From Caballeronia sp. GAFFF1 (GTDB lineage Bacteria; Pseudomonadota; Gammaproteobacteria; Burkholderiales; Burkholderiaceae), in assembly GCF_023630705.1 (NCBI RefSeq), contig NZ_JALQEM010000030.1:1-64000 (forward strand): a DNA stretch of 64,000 nucleotides. The letters are read 5' to 3'. The notes beneath the pieces were generated by a model. That model saw only the letters and a list, made by a program, of their open reading frames with translations, did no database searches and was not told the DNA's origin. This document shows positions 25,948 to 36,124 of the stretch, piece by piece. Within the stretch, counting starts at the first letter, position 1, and every line of letters starts with the position of its first letter. A program made the position numbers and the translations under genes.

Positions 25948-27051
25948 ATGAACGCAACGAGCCAAACCGCAGTAAAAGAACAGCGCATCGCCGCCGACAC
26001 CTTGCACGCCTACGTCCGCGCCATCTGGGAACACGCCGGCAGCGCCGCGCGCGAGGCGGAACTCGTGGCCGATCACCTCGTGATGGCCAATCTGTCGGGC
26101 CACGATTCGCACGGCGTCGGCATGATCCCGCGCTACACGTCGTCGCTCGCCGACGGGCAATTGCAGCTGAACACGCACGCCGAGATCGTCCGCGACGCCG
26201 GCGCCGTATTGACTATCGATGGCCGCAAGGGCTTCGGGCAGGTCGTCGCGTACGAGGCGATGGAGCACGGCATCGAGCGCGCGAGAAAGTTCGGCGTGTG
26301 CGCGGTGGGGCTGCGCAACGCGCACCACATCGGGCGCATCGGCCACTGGGCGGAGCAATGCGCAAAGGCGGGCTTCGTGTCGTTCCACTTCGTGAACGTA
26401 GCGGGCGATCCGCTCGTCGCGCCGTTCGGCGGCATCGACCGGCGCTTCGGCACGAACCCGTTCTGCGCCGGGTATCCGCGCGACGGCAAGAGCCCGCTCG
26501 TGCTCGATTTCGCGACGGCGGGCATCGCTTACGGCAAGACGCGGGTCGCGTATAACAAAGGCGTGAAGGTCGCGCCGGGCATGCTGCTCGACCACGAAGG
26601 CCGTCCGACGGTGGAGCCGAAAGTCATGCACGAGGAACCGTTCGGCGCGCTGACGGCGTTCGGCCTGCACAAGGGTTCGGGACTGGCCGCGCTCTGCGAG
26701 ATTTTCGGCGGCGCGCTGTCAGGCGGCTACACAACGCACGAAACCACGCTGGAGAAGTCGAGCGCCATCTACAACTGCATGACGTCGGTCATTCTCGATC
26801 CGAACGCCTTCGACGCGCCCGCCGCGCAGGCCGAAGCGGAAGCCTTCCTCGAATGGATGAAGGCGTCGCCGCACGCCGAGGGCGTCGATGCGATCTACGC
26901 GCCGGGCGAGCCGGAAGAGGCGCGTCGCGCGGAACGCGGCGCGAACGGCGTGCCGATCGACCCGACCACGTGGAAGCAGATTCGCGAATCGGCGCAAAAA
27001 TCCGGCATGACGGAAGCCGAAATCGCGCCGTACGCGGAAGCATTGAAGTAA
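25948..27051 (+). CDS. Ldh-family (malate/L-lactate dehydrogenase-like) oxidoreductase
   Basis: A 367-aa NAD(P)-dependent 2-hydroxyacid dehydrogenase of the type-2 malate/lactate dehydrogenase fold. Visible family motifs are SGHDSHGVGMIPRY (near 50), NAHHIGRIGHWAEQ (catalytic His region) and the FGTNPFCAG nucleotide-binding segment. Family members oxidise malate, sulfolactate, ureidoglycolate or 2-hydroxy acids, so the substrate is open. GGAG lies upstream of the ATG. A palindrome in the promoter suggests repressor control. The gene is flanked by hairpins on both sides and looks monocistronic. Confidence 0.88.
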   Translation: MNATSQTAVKEQRIAADTLHAYVRAIWEHAGSAAREAELVADHLVMANLSGHDSHGVGMIPRYTSSLADGQLQLNTHAEIVRDAGAVLTIDGRKGFGQVVAYEAMEHGIERARKFGVCAVGLRNAHHIGRIGHWAEQCAKAGFVSFHFVNVAGDPLVAPFGGIDRRFGTNPFCAGYPRDGKSPLVLDFATAGIAYGKTRVAYNKGVKVAPGMLLDHEGRPTVEPKVMHEEPFGALTAFGLHKGSGLAALCEIFGGALSGGYTTHETTLEKSSAIYNCMTSVILDPNAFDAPAAQAEAEAFLEWMKASPHAEGVDAIYAPGEPEEARRAERGANGVPIDPTTWKQIRESAQKSGMTEAEIAPYAEALK

Positions 27052-27067
27052 GCGCAAGACGGTGCGC

Positions 27068-27096
27068 GGCCGAAACTGGTCAAGCCAATTTCGGCC
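27068..27096 (+). terminator. Hairpin after the Ldh-family gene
   Basis: GGCCGAAA / TTTCGGCC 8-bp arms with an inner TGG/CCA pair and TCAAG loop, 16 bases after the stop and 12 bases before the convergent gene's stop. No T run on the plus strand, but the A/T-flanked stem could serve both directions. The loop region repeats the operator sequence found at 25851. Confidence 0.5.
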
Positions 27097-27108
27097 TCGT
27101 GGTGTCGC

Positions 27109-28005
27109 TCAGCGCACCATCTCTTTCTCGATCCACTCGATGACCGACGTGCGCTTCGGTTGCCAGCCGAGGAGCGTGCGGGCGCGCTCGCCCCGTACGC
27201 GGCTATTCGACCCGAGCCCGTACGACGCCATCTCGTAACCCCATTCCTCGATCGCCTGTTCCAGCGGCCAGTCTTCCGGGCCGCGCAGGCCGAGCGCCTT
27301 AGCCATCGCGGTCGTCATGTCGCGGAACTGCGCTTCCCCGCTTTCGATGAAGTAGAACGTGCCCGCTGGCGTCTTCGCGAGTGCTTGCCGGTACGCATCG
27401 ACGACATCGTCGATATGGACGTTCGACCAGATATTCATGCCGCGGCCGACGTGCCGAACGACGCCGCTCTTCTTCGCTTGCCGCTCGAGGCGCGGCAACT
27501 GGACGCTCGCCGTGTCCGGAATCGCGCCGTGTCCGTAGATCAACGTGTTGCAGAGCACCGCCGAGCGCACGCCGCGCTTGGCGGCGTCGAGCACAAGACG
27601 GTCGATGGCGACGCGCGGCGCCTTGTCGGCGGTCGGCTCGGGCAACTGCGCTTCGGTGTAGACGTCCTCCGACGCCTCGCCGCCCGAGCCATCCCCGACG
27701 ATGCTCGATCCGCTCGTGTGCAGCAGCGGCTTGTCCGAGCCTTCGAGCGCACGCACCAATGCCTCGACCGCACCGCGATGATCGCTGCTCGCCGCGTTGA
27801 TGACGGCATCGGCGGCTCGCGCTTCATCGGCGAGCAGGGCGCCGTCGTCCAGACTGCCGACGACCGGCTCGATGCCCGCGCGCTTCAGCGCATCACGCTG
27901 CTCTTCGCGGCGGATGAGTCCACGCACGCGATGCCCGTCACGAGCGAGCCCCGCCGCAATCGATCCGCCGATGAATCCGCCTGCGCCAGTCACAAAAATA
28001 TTCAT
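27109..28005 (-). CDS. NAD(P)-dependent epimerase/reductase, extended SDR family
   Basis: A 298-aa Rossmann protein with the nucleotide motif TGAGGFIG at residues 6-13 and the active-site region LHTSGSSIVGDG. The usual Y-x3-K of extended SDRs is not obvious where expected, so catalytic detail is uncertain. GGGAGC precedes the ATG. It is divergent from a LysR gene 113 bases away, so it is probably that regulator's target. It ends just before the Ldh-family gene's hairpin. Confidence 0.83.
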   Translation of the reverse strand: MNIFVTGAGGFIGGSIAAGLARDGHRVRGLIRREEQRDALKRAGIEPVVGSLDDGALLADEARAADAVINAASSDHRGAVEALVRALEGSDKPLLHTSGSSIVGDGSGGEASEDVYTEAQLPEPTADKAPRVAIDRLVLDAAKRGVRSAVLCNTLIYGHGAIPDTASVQLPRLERQAKKSGVVRHVGRGMNIWSNVHIDDVVDAYRQALAKTPAGTFYFIESGEAQFRDMTTAMAKALGLRGPEDWPLEQAIEEWGYEMASYGLGSNSRVRGERARTLLGWQPKRTSVIEWIEKEMVR

Positions 28006-28026
28006 TTGTTGCTCCCTTGTTAGAAC

Positions 28027-28099
28027 CTGTGCGCACAGTATCGACCGTTTCGACTTTCGCAGAAATAGTGTTAGTCTCAAAGGAAACTTGACTGAGATT
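28027..28099. promoter_or_regulatory. Divergent LysR-SDR control region with two inverted repeats
   Basis: CTGTGCGCACAG at 28027-28038 is a perfect 12-bp palindrome. AGTCTCA (28073-28079) and TGAGATT (28093-28099) form a near-perfect interrupted repeat with a 13-base spacer, close to the LysR gene. The geometry fits LysR-type autoregulation and control of the divergent SDR, but which repeat is the binding site is unknown. Confidence 0.45.
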
Positions 28100-28118
28100 C
28101 AATAATCGACGCGCCGCC

Positions 28119-29018
28119 ATGAAGACCAACACCGACGAATTGCTCGTGTTCGTGACCGTCGTCGACAGCGGATCGATGACAGCGGCGGCCGAACGCCTGC
28201 AACAGACGGTCTCGGGCGTGAGCCGGACGCTCACGCGGCTGGAGAAGAAACTCGATGCGACGCTCGTTCGCCGGACGACCCGCCGGCTGCAACTCACAGA
28301 CGAAGGCGAACTGTTCCTGACCCGCGCCCGCGCGATACTCGCCGCGATGGACGACGCCGAGGAAGCGCTTTCCCGACGCCGCGAGCGTCCCGCAGGCCGG
28401 CTGCGCGTGGATGCGGCGTCGCCGTTCATGCTTCATTGCATCGTGCCGCACGTCAGGGCGTTCGCCGCGCTCTATCCGGATATCTCGCTGGAGCTGACGA
28501 GCAACGAGCGCATCGTCGATTTGCTGGGACAGCGCGTCGATATCGCGATCCGGATCGGCGCGCTGCAGGATTCCACGCTGCACGCACGCGCGCTCGGCAG
28601 CAGCCGCTTGCGCGTGCTCGCGAGTCCGGCTTATCTTGCCGAGCACGGCGAGCCGCGCGACGTCGACGAACTCCTGCGCGCCCGGCTGATCGGCTTCACT
28701 GCGCCCGAGAGTCTCAATGACTGGCCGCTGCGCAATGCGCGCGAAGGGCGCGAGGCAGAGTTCGTGACCGTGGAGCCCGCGATCTCGGCGTCGAGCGGCG
28801 AGACGATCCGGCAGTTGGCCATCGACGGCGGCGGAATCGCGTGTCTCGCCGACTTCATGACTGCCGCCGACGTCAAAGCGGGCCGCCTGCGCCCGATTCT
28901 GGACGATGCGCTGCGCGACGTTCGCCAGCCGATCAGCGCCGTCTTTTACCAAAGCGAGTCGATGGCCGCGCGCGCCCGCGCGTTCCTCGACTTTATTGCG
29001 GGCAAGCTGGCGCTGTGA
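28119..29018 (+). CDS. LysR-family transcriptional regulator
   Basis: A 299-aa regulator with N-terminal winged helix (FVTVVDSGSMTAAAERLQQTVSGVSRTLTRLEKKL) and a substrate-binding domain from about residue 90 (GRLRVDAASPFMLHCIVPHV). It belongs to the large DsdC/CrgA-like branch typical of Burkholderiaceae. Divergently placed to the SDR gene, the classical arrangement for a LysR regulator and its target. The start has no strong ribosome site but matches the family length. Confidence 0.92.
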   Translation: MKTNTDELLVFVTVVDSGSMTAAAERLQQTVSGVSRTLTRLEKKLDATLVRRTTRRLQLTDEGELFLTRARAILAAMDDAEEALSRRRERPAGRLRVDAASPFMLHCIVPHVRAFAALYPDISLELTSNERIVDLLGQRVDIAIRIGALQDSTLHARALGSSRLRVLASPAYLAEHGEPRDVDELLRARLIGFTAPESLNDWPLRNAREGREAEFVTVEPAISASSGETIRQLAIDGGGIACLADFMTAADVKAGRLRPILDDALRDVRQPISAVFYQSESMAARARAFLDFIAGKLAL

Positions 29019-29054
29019 CGGCACCGCTGCTCGCACTCGATACAGGACTCCACG

Positions 29055-29453
29055 ATGCCCCCGATCCAAGCGATCAACGCCCCGGGCCTGCCGATTCCCG
29101 CCGGCCACTACAGCCATGCGACGCGCGCCGGCAATCTGATCTGCGTCTCGGGCCAGTTGCCCGTGCGCCCGGACGGCACGCACACCGGCGACCTTCCTTT
29201 CGAGGAGCAGGCCGAGCAGACCTTGCGCAACCTTCGAACCGTGCTCGAAGCGGCGGGCGCAGGGCTTACGGACTGCATCGAAGTGACGGTCTATCTCGTC
29301 GGCGTCGAGCACTGGAAGGCGTTCAACGACATTTACGCGCGCCATTTCGGCGAGTGGAAACCGGCGCGCGCCGTCGTGCCGGTCGGCGCGCTGCATTACG
29401 GCTATCTGCTCGAAATATCGGCGCGTGCGTGGGTCGAACAGACTCCGCTCTAA
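29055..29453 (+). CDS. RidA-family (YjgF/UK114) enamine/imine deaminase
   Basis: A 132-aa trimeric enzyme that hydrolyses reactive 2-aminoacrylate and other enamines/imines. The conserved catalytic Arg is at 105 in PARAVVPV, preceded by the family's EVTVYLV and DIYARHFG segments. Begins 36 bases after the LysR stop and may be co-transcribed with it. AGGA precedes the ATG. The last four bases overlap the 3' end of the convergent phosphatase gene. Confidence 0.9.
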   Translation: MPPIQAINAPGLPIPAGHYSHATRAGNLICVSGQLPVRPDGTHTGDLPFEEQAEQTLRNLRTVLEAAGAGLTDCIEVTVYLVGVEHWKAFNDIYARHFGEWKPARAVVPVGALHYGYLLEISARAWVEQTPL

Positions 29454-31144
29454 GCCAGGTCTAGCGCGTTGGTCAAGTCGCCGAGCGGCGCTTCGCCGTT
29501 GGCCGCCATCGCCTGGTCGCGCGCAGCGACGCCGTCGAGCGGCGCAAGGTCATGCACGCGCGAGATGAAGCGCAGGATCGAGTTCGTGTCGTAGACCGTG
29601 TGATCGACATAGCCCTGCCTTGCGAACGGCGATATGACGAGCGCCGGAATGCGCGAGCCCGGCCCCCAGCGGTCGCCCTTCGGCGGCGCGACGTGATCCC
29701 ACCAGCCTCCGTTTTCGTCGACGGTGACAATGACGACCGTGTTCTGCCACTGCGGACCGCGCCGGATGTGCTCGATCACATTCGAGATGTGGCGGTCGCC
29801 GGAGGCAACATCCGCGTACCCGGCGTGCATGTTCAGATTGCCTTGCGGCTTGTAGAACGTGACAGCCGGCAGGCGGCCGGCGTCGATATCGGCGAGCAGC
29901 TTGTTCGTCGAAGGATCATCGCCGATGCCGGCATCGCGCACATGCCGCTCGCGGGCGGCCGTGCCGGGCGCGTAGTTGCGAAAGTAGTTGAACGGCTGGT
30001 GGTGGTACTGGAAGTCCGGCACCGCGCCCGTGTCGCGGTGATCGAGCGCGTATTTCCACGCGCCGCTGTACCACGCCCAGTCGACGCCCTTGTCCGACAA
30101 ACGGTCGCCGATGGTCGCGTAGGTTTGCGGCGGGAGCACCAGCGCGTTCGACGTATCCGCGAGGCGCGGGTCGCCGCCGGGCGCGGGCTTCACGTTGCTC
30201 GGCTGATACGGCGGGAACATGGTATTGACCGCATAGCCGTCGGCGGTCAGCGCGCCGTCGCGCACGAACTTCGGCGGGCCGTCCAGCGCAGAGCGCGGCG
30301 AATCGGGCGCAAGCTTCAGACGCGTGCCGGCTGGGTCGTCGCCTTCGACGACAGCCAGCAGTTTCGCCGCCGGGCCGTTTTGGGCATCCGCATAAAAAGG
30401 TGCCTGCGCCGAAATCAGGAAGATGTGGTTCAGCCAGGAACCGCCGAATGCGGACATGAAGAAGTTGTCGCAGAGGGTGTACTGCTGCGCGAGGCCCCAG
30501 AGCTTCAGCGTTTCAGGCGAATTCCGGTAGTGGCCCATGACGAGGCCGCCCGAGTCGCCCCACGCCGCGAACTGGTTGTTGCGCCCGGCGTTAATTTGCA
30601 TCTGGTTCTGGTAGAAGCGATGCACCAGATCACGCGTGATGACGCTGTTGGGCAGCGGTTCGCCGTGCGCGTCCATGAGGCGGAACGGGCCATTGGGGAG
30701 CTCGCTGATCTGATGTTCCGCAATGGCATAACGCTTGCCGTCCACGTCTTGCGCCTGCGGCACGAGGCCGCCCCAGATCTTGGGCAGCGTCGGCAGGGGC
30801 GTCACTCCGTCGCGGTCGAACTGCGTGAACTGCGCGGACGTCACTGCCGAGAGCGGATACTGCACGCCCGGATAGTCGCCGTAGAGATTCGTGAAGCTGC
30901 GGTTTTCGGCATAGATCACGACGATCTGGCGCACATGCGCCGCAAGCGCGCGATCCGCCGAAAGGTCTGCCGCGGTCTTCGGCGTGGCCGGCTTGTGATC
31001 GAACAGATTGCAGCCGCCGAGGGACCATCCGGCAAGGCCGACGCCCGCAGCCAGCAAGCGCCGCCGCGCCGGGTCGGCGGGGGCGTCGTGGCCTGCGGGA
31101 AGTTCGTGATTCGGCTCGTCGTTCGGCTCGTCGTTCGGTTTCAT
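29450..31144 (-). CDS. AcpA/phospholipase C-superfamily acid phosphatase, exported
   Basis: A 564-aa enzyme with a twin-arginine-like export signal (ARRRLLAAGVGLAGWSLGGC) that also contains a lipobox at Cys45. The catalytic-domain landmarks of the phosphoesterase/PLC superfamily are visible: IVVIYAENRSFTNLYG, DNFFMSAFGGSWLNHIFLIS, and a C-terminal VTVDENGGWWDHVAPP. It should hydrolyse phosphomonoesters or phospholipids in the periplasm. The N-terminus carries a tandem NDEP repeat. GAGGAG lies before the ATG. Confidence 0.87.
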   Translation of the reverse strand: MKPNDEPNDEPNHELPAGHDAPADPARRRLLAAGVGLAGWSLGGCNLFDHKPATPKTAADLSADRALAAHVRQIVVIYAENRSFTNLYGDYPGVQYPLSAVTSAQFTQFDRDGVTPLPTLPKIWGGLVPQAQDVDGKRYAIAEHQISELPNGPFRLMDAHGEPLPNSVITRDLVHRFYQNQMQINAGRNNQFAAWGDSGGLVMGHYRNSPETLKLWGLAQQYTLCDNFFMSAFGGSWLNHIFLISAQAPFYADAQNGPAAKLLAVVEGDDPAGTRLKLAPDSPRSALDGPPKFVRDGALTADGYAVNTMFPPYQPSNVKPAPGGDPRLADTSNALVLPPQTYATIGDRLSDKGVDWAWYSGAWKYALDHRDTGAVPDFQYHHQPFNYFRNYAPGTAARERHVRDAGIGDDPSTNKLLADIDAGRLPAVTFYKPQGNLNMHAGYADVASGDRHISNVIEHIRRGPQWQNTVVIVTVDENGGWWDHVAPPKGDRWGPGSRIPALVISPFARQGYVDHTVYDTNSILRFISRVHDLAPLDGVAARDQAMAANGEAPLGDLTNALDLA

Positions 31145-31365
31145 CGCGTGACTCCTCGTTGCATGCACACGCCTGCCGGCGCGCGGATGATCGACGCCAA
31201 AACGACGCTCGCCTGGCGCTGCGCCTCGTTGGGTCTGACAGCGCATGATGCCGCATCGACCGGCTGCCGGAAACCCGGCCGAACGGCATAAGCAAAAAAA
31301 CCGGAACATGCCATTTTGCCTATGACATTCGGCCGACTGGAAACCGCCGAGCCGCGTGACTAACA

Positions 31366-32157
31366 TCAACTGAACACGAGCTTTATTCCGACGAGAACGA
31401 GGGTGGCGGCGAGCAGGTAGCGCAGCATTGCTTCCGGCGCCCTGGACGAAAGATTGCTGCCGATCACGATGCCCGGAATCGAACCCACGAGGAGCGAAAC
31501 GAGCAACGACCAGTCGACCGAGCCCATCATCCAGTGGCCCGCGCCGGCAATCAGCGTGAGCGGCACGGCATGCGCGACGTCGGAGCCGACTATGCGCACC
31601 GTGGCGAGGCGCGGGTAGAGCAGCAGCAGCACGGTCACGCCGATCGCCCCGGCGCCCACGGAGGTGAGGGACACCAGCATGCCGAGAATCGCGCCGGTCA
31701 GCACGGTCCAAGCCGCGGTGCGCGCGGGCCGTTCCGGGCGGCTGCGGCCCTTGCGATACGCGAAGCGCGCGAGCTGCGGCCGGAACACGAGGGAAACGGC
31801 GGTGATCAGGAGCGCCGTGCCGAGGATCAGCTGGATCAGTCGCGCCGTGCCGGGCGAGGTAATGCCGTGCTGATTCAGAAAGTACAGAGTGACGGCGGCC
31901 GCGGGCACGCTGCCTGCCGCCAGCCTACCGGTGATGCGCCAGTCGACGGACCCTTTCAGGCCGTGGACGAGCGTTCCCGCGCTTTTGGTGGCGGCGGCAT
32001 AGAGCAGGTCGGTTCCCACGGCGGTGGCCGGATGGATACCGAAGAGGAGCACGAGCAGCGGCGTCATCAGCGAGCCGCCGCCCACGCCGGTCAGCCCGAC
32101 GAGAAAGCCGACCGCCAGCCCGGAAGCGGAATAAAGTAAGTCGATATGCGGAAACAT
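31366..32157 (-). CDS. TauE/SafE-family sulfite/organosulfonate exporter-like membrane protein
   Basis: A 263-aa inner-membrane protein with about seven to eight TM helices and the family repeat signature: GLTGVGGGSLMTPLLVLLFG in the first half and SLTSVGAGAIGVTVLLLLYP in the second. Family members export sulfite, sulfoacetate or related anions. No sulfur genes are adjacent, so the substrate is unknown. It lies upstream of the phosphatase gene on the same strand with a 221-base gap, so co-transcription is doubtful. Confidence 0.88.
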   Translation of the reverse strand: MFPHIDLLYSASGLAVGFLVGLTGVGGGSLMTPLLVLLFGIHPATAVGTDLLYAAATKSAGTLVHGLKGSVDWRITGRLAAGSVPAAAVTLYFLNQHGITSPGTARLIQLILGTALLITAVSLVFRPQLARFAYRKGRSRPERPARTAAWTVLTGAILGMLVSLTSVGAGAIGVTVLLLLYPRLATVRIVGSDVAHAVPLTLIAGAGHWMMGSVDWSLLVSLLVGSIPGIVIGSNLSSRAPEAMLRYLLAATLVLVGIKLVFS

Positions 32158-32347
32158 GCGCGCGGAGAGAACCGGTCAGGCGTCGGTGGGTCGAAAAACC
32201 GTCGATGATAGCCGGTCAGCGGTTCACCTGCTGCACGAAACCCGTGCGTGACCCGCCGGCCGTTCGCCCGTAACGGCCCGCGGGCGCACTGCGAATCGCC
32301 ACTTTGCGCCATCGGGCGCCCTTTCACGTCACTTTCAGGAAGGTGCA

Positions 32348-34603
32348 ATGGATACGAAGGAACAGACGCAGAACCCGACGCAACAGCAACAGCAGCAGCA
32401 ACAGCAGCAGTTCGCGGCGACGGACGAGGCATTCATCCCCACCGAGAACGTCAACCAGCCGACCGAACGGCAATTTGTCCTCAAGTCCGGCAACACGTTC
32501 GCCGTCTACGACGCGAACGGCGATATCCGCGGTCGTGACGACGGCCTGTTCGTCAACGACACGCGCGTGCTTTCCCAACTGGTTCTGACCTTCGGCGGCC
32601 GCGCGCCTTCCCTGCTATCGGGGAGCGTGTCGAGCGACAACGCCGTGTTCACCGCGCATCTGACGAACCGGCCTTTGCCGCCCATCGGTGGGGCACGCAC
32701 GCCGGAGGGCGTGATTCACGTCGAGCGCAAACGTGTGCTTTCGGGGCACGTGCTGCACGAAAGCATCGTGCTCACGAACTACGGCACGGAACCGTCGACG
32801 GTGCCGCTTTCCATCTCGTTTGCCGCCGACTTTCTCGACATGTTCGAAGTGCGCGGCACCATTCGGCCGAAACGCGGCACATTGCGCCCGCCCGCCGTCG
32901 AAAACGGGGAAGTCGTGCTGAGTTACATCGGGTTGGACGAAGTGGAGCGCACCGCGCGCATCCAGTTCACGCCCGCCCCCGACGTTCTCTCGCCGACGCG
33001 CGCCGACTACGCGCTCCATATTCAATCGGAGACGGCGATTTCGGTGTATCTGTCGGTCACGGCGGTCACGCATGCCCTGAGCGACGCCAGCGAGGAAAGC
33101 AAGCGCAACGCAGCGGAAGCCCCGGAATCCGCGCCGGAGTCGGGACGCCCGGCCATCCGCGAAGCGCTCGTCGATGCGCACCGCAGCATGCGCGACAAGC
33201 GCCGCGCCGGCGCCCGCGTCCGATCGAGCAATCCGCTCTTCAGTGAATGGATCGACCGGTCGCTCGCCGACCTCGGCTTGCTGACCACGGATCTCGAAAC
33301 CGGCCCGTACCCGTACGCGGGCATTCCGTGGTTCTCGACGCCGTTCGGACGCGACGCCATCATCACGTCGCTGCAAATGCTGTGGCTGCAACCGACGCTT
33401 GCGCGCGGCGTCCTGCGCTTTCTGGCCGCGCATCAGGCGCGAGAGGATTCGGCGTTCAGGGACGCCGAAGTCGGCAAGATCATGCACGAGACGCGCAAGA
33501 GCGAAATGGCAGCCACGGGCGAAGTGCCGTTCGCGCTGTACTACGGCGGCGTGGACAGCACGCCGCTTTTCATCGTGCTTGCCGGCGCGTATGCGGAGCG
33601 CACGGGAGACCGCGCGCTCATCGACGAAATCTGGCCGGCGCTGCAACTGGCCGCCGGCTGGGTGGCGCGCCACTGCGACCGAAACCCGCACGGTCTTCTG
33701 AGCTACCAGCGGGCGACCGAATATGGCCTGGCCAATCAGGGCTGGAAGGACAGCCATGACTCCGTGTTCCATGCGGACGGCCAGTTTCCCATCGGGCCCA
33801 TTTCGCTCGTCGAAGTGCAGGCTTACGCTTCGACGGCGTTCTCCACGATGGCGCGTCTTGCCCGCGTGCGCGGCGAGCATGAGCGCGTAGCAGAGTTCGA
33901 GCGGCGCGCCGAGCACATACGCGAACGCGTCGAGGCGCTCTTCTGGATGCCGGAGATGGACTTCTACGGCATCGCGCTAGACGGGCGGAATGAGCTTTGC
34001 CGGGTGCTCTCGTCGAATGCGGGGCATCTGCTTGCATTCGATCTCGTGGAGCGCAAGCGCGGCGAGGCGGTCGCGCGGCAACTGGAATCCGCGCTCTTTC
34101 ACACCGGCTGGGGCGTTCGCACGCTCGCAGCGGGGCAGCCGCGCTTCAATCCGATGTCGTATCACAACGGCTCCGTATGGCCGCACGACTCGGCCATCTG
34201 CGCGCGCGCCCTTGCGCGATACGGCGAGCGCGGAGCGGCGGTCGGCTTGCTGCAATCACTGTTCGAGGCGGCCGTCACATTCGACATGCGCTTGCCCGAG
34301 CTCTTCTGCGGCTTCACGCGGCAGCGCGGCGAGCGGCCCATTGCGTACCCCGTCGCGTGCCTGCCGCAGGCGTGGGCTGCGGGCGCGCCATTCATGATTC
34401 TGGAGGCATGTCTGGGCGTGACGATCGACGCAGTCAACGACGAGATTCGCGTCGACCGTCCGCAGCTGCCGGAAGGCATCGACTGGCTGGAGATCGGGGA
34501 TCTGCGAATCGGCGAGAAGAACGTCACCATCACGTTCCGGCGTGTGGGCGGGCAAGTGGTGCCGTCGGTGGAGGGCGACGCGCGCGTCGTGGCGGTGCTG
34601 TGA
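32348..34603 (+). CDS. Amylo-alpha-1,6-glucosidase-family protein with polyQ N-terminus
   Basis: A 751-aa protein with an N-terminal glycogen-debranching beta domain (~40-250; FVLKSGNTFAVYDANGDIRG) and a C-terminal (alpha/alpha)6 barrel (~300-740; GIPWFSTPFGRDAIIT, WKDSHDSVFHADG, HNGSVWPHDSAICARAL). These are hallmark segments of the bacterial amylo-alpha-1,6-glucosidase-like family, often found with trehalose/glycogen metabolism. Residues 12-21 are ten consecutive Gln. AGGAAGG precedes the ATG. No glycogen genes lie alongside, so the exact substrate is open. Confidence 0.9.
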   Translation: MDTKEQTQNPTQQQQQQQQQQFAATDEAFIPTENVNQPTERQFVLKSGNTFAVYDANGDIRGRDDGLFVNDTRVLSQLVLTFGGRAPSLLSGSVSSDNAVFTAHLTNRPLPPIGGARTPEGVIHVERKRVLSGHVLHESIVLTNYGTEPSTVPLSISFAADFLDMFEVRGTIRPKRGTLRPPAVENGEVVLSYIGLDEVERTARIQFTPAPDVLSPTRADYALHIQSETAISVYLSVTAVTHALSDASEESKRNAAEAPESAPESGRPAIREALVDAHRSMRDKRRAGARVRSSNPLFSEWIDRSLADLGLLTTDLETGPYPYAGIPWFSTPFGRDAIITSLQMLWLQPTLARGVLRFLAAHQAREDSAFRDAEVGKIMHETRKSEMAATGEVPFALYYGGVDSTPLFIVLAGAYAERTGDRALIDEIWPALQLAAGWVARHCDRNPHGLLSYQRATEYGLANQGWKDSHDSVFHADGQFPIGPISLVEVQAYASTAFSTMARLARVRGEHERVAEFERRAEHIRERVEALFWMPEMDFYGIALDGRNELCRVLSSNAGHLLAFDLVERKRGEAVARQLESALFHTGWGVRTLAAGQPRFNPMSYHNGSVWPHDSAICARALARYGERGAAVGLLQSLFEAAVTFDMRLPELFCGFTRQRGERPIAYPVACLPQAWAAGAPFMILEACLGVTIDAVNDEIRVDRPQLPEGIDWLEIGDLRIGEKNVTITFRRVGGQVVPSVEGDARVVAVL
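32381..32410 (+). repeat. CAA/CAG trinucleotide tract encoding polyglutamine
   Basis: Ten CAR codons in a row near the start of the amylo-glucosidase-like gene. Slippage would change the tract by whole codons and keep the frame, so it alters length rather than switching the gene off. Confidence 0.9.
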
Positions 34604-34609
34604 AGTCGG

Positions 34610-34642
34610 CGAGGGCGCGCGGAAGAATGCCGAGCGCCCTCG
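34610..34642 (+). terminator. Hairpin after the amylo-glucosidase-like gene
   Basis: CGAGGGCGC / GCGCCCTCG, 9-bp perfect arms with a 15-nt loop, seven bases after the stop. There is no T tract. Lies in the 156-base gap before the convergent pobA stop. Confidence 0.45.
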
Positions 34643-34759
34643 TCGGAGAGCGAGGCGTGATCGGGGCAGAGGCAGTCAGGTTGCCGAGTGAGTCAAGCCG
34701 CTGATCAAACTGCCACGCCCAGCGCCTTGCCACCAGCGCCGAGCGAAGCGAACGCTAAT

Positions 34760-36046
<1,287 letters not shown>

Positions 36047-36124
36047 CCGCAAAACCGCGTGAAATCGGGTCCGGTGCTTGCTGACCAAGGGTTTATCCCG
36101 ACTCATCAACACGAGGACACCGAC

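Noticed and set aside
31089..31144. GTTCGGCTCGTC repeats at the start of the phosphatase gene considered as an independent repeat element
   Set aside because: They encode the NDEP repeat of the N-terminus in frame; only about two to three copies.
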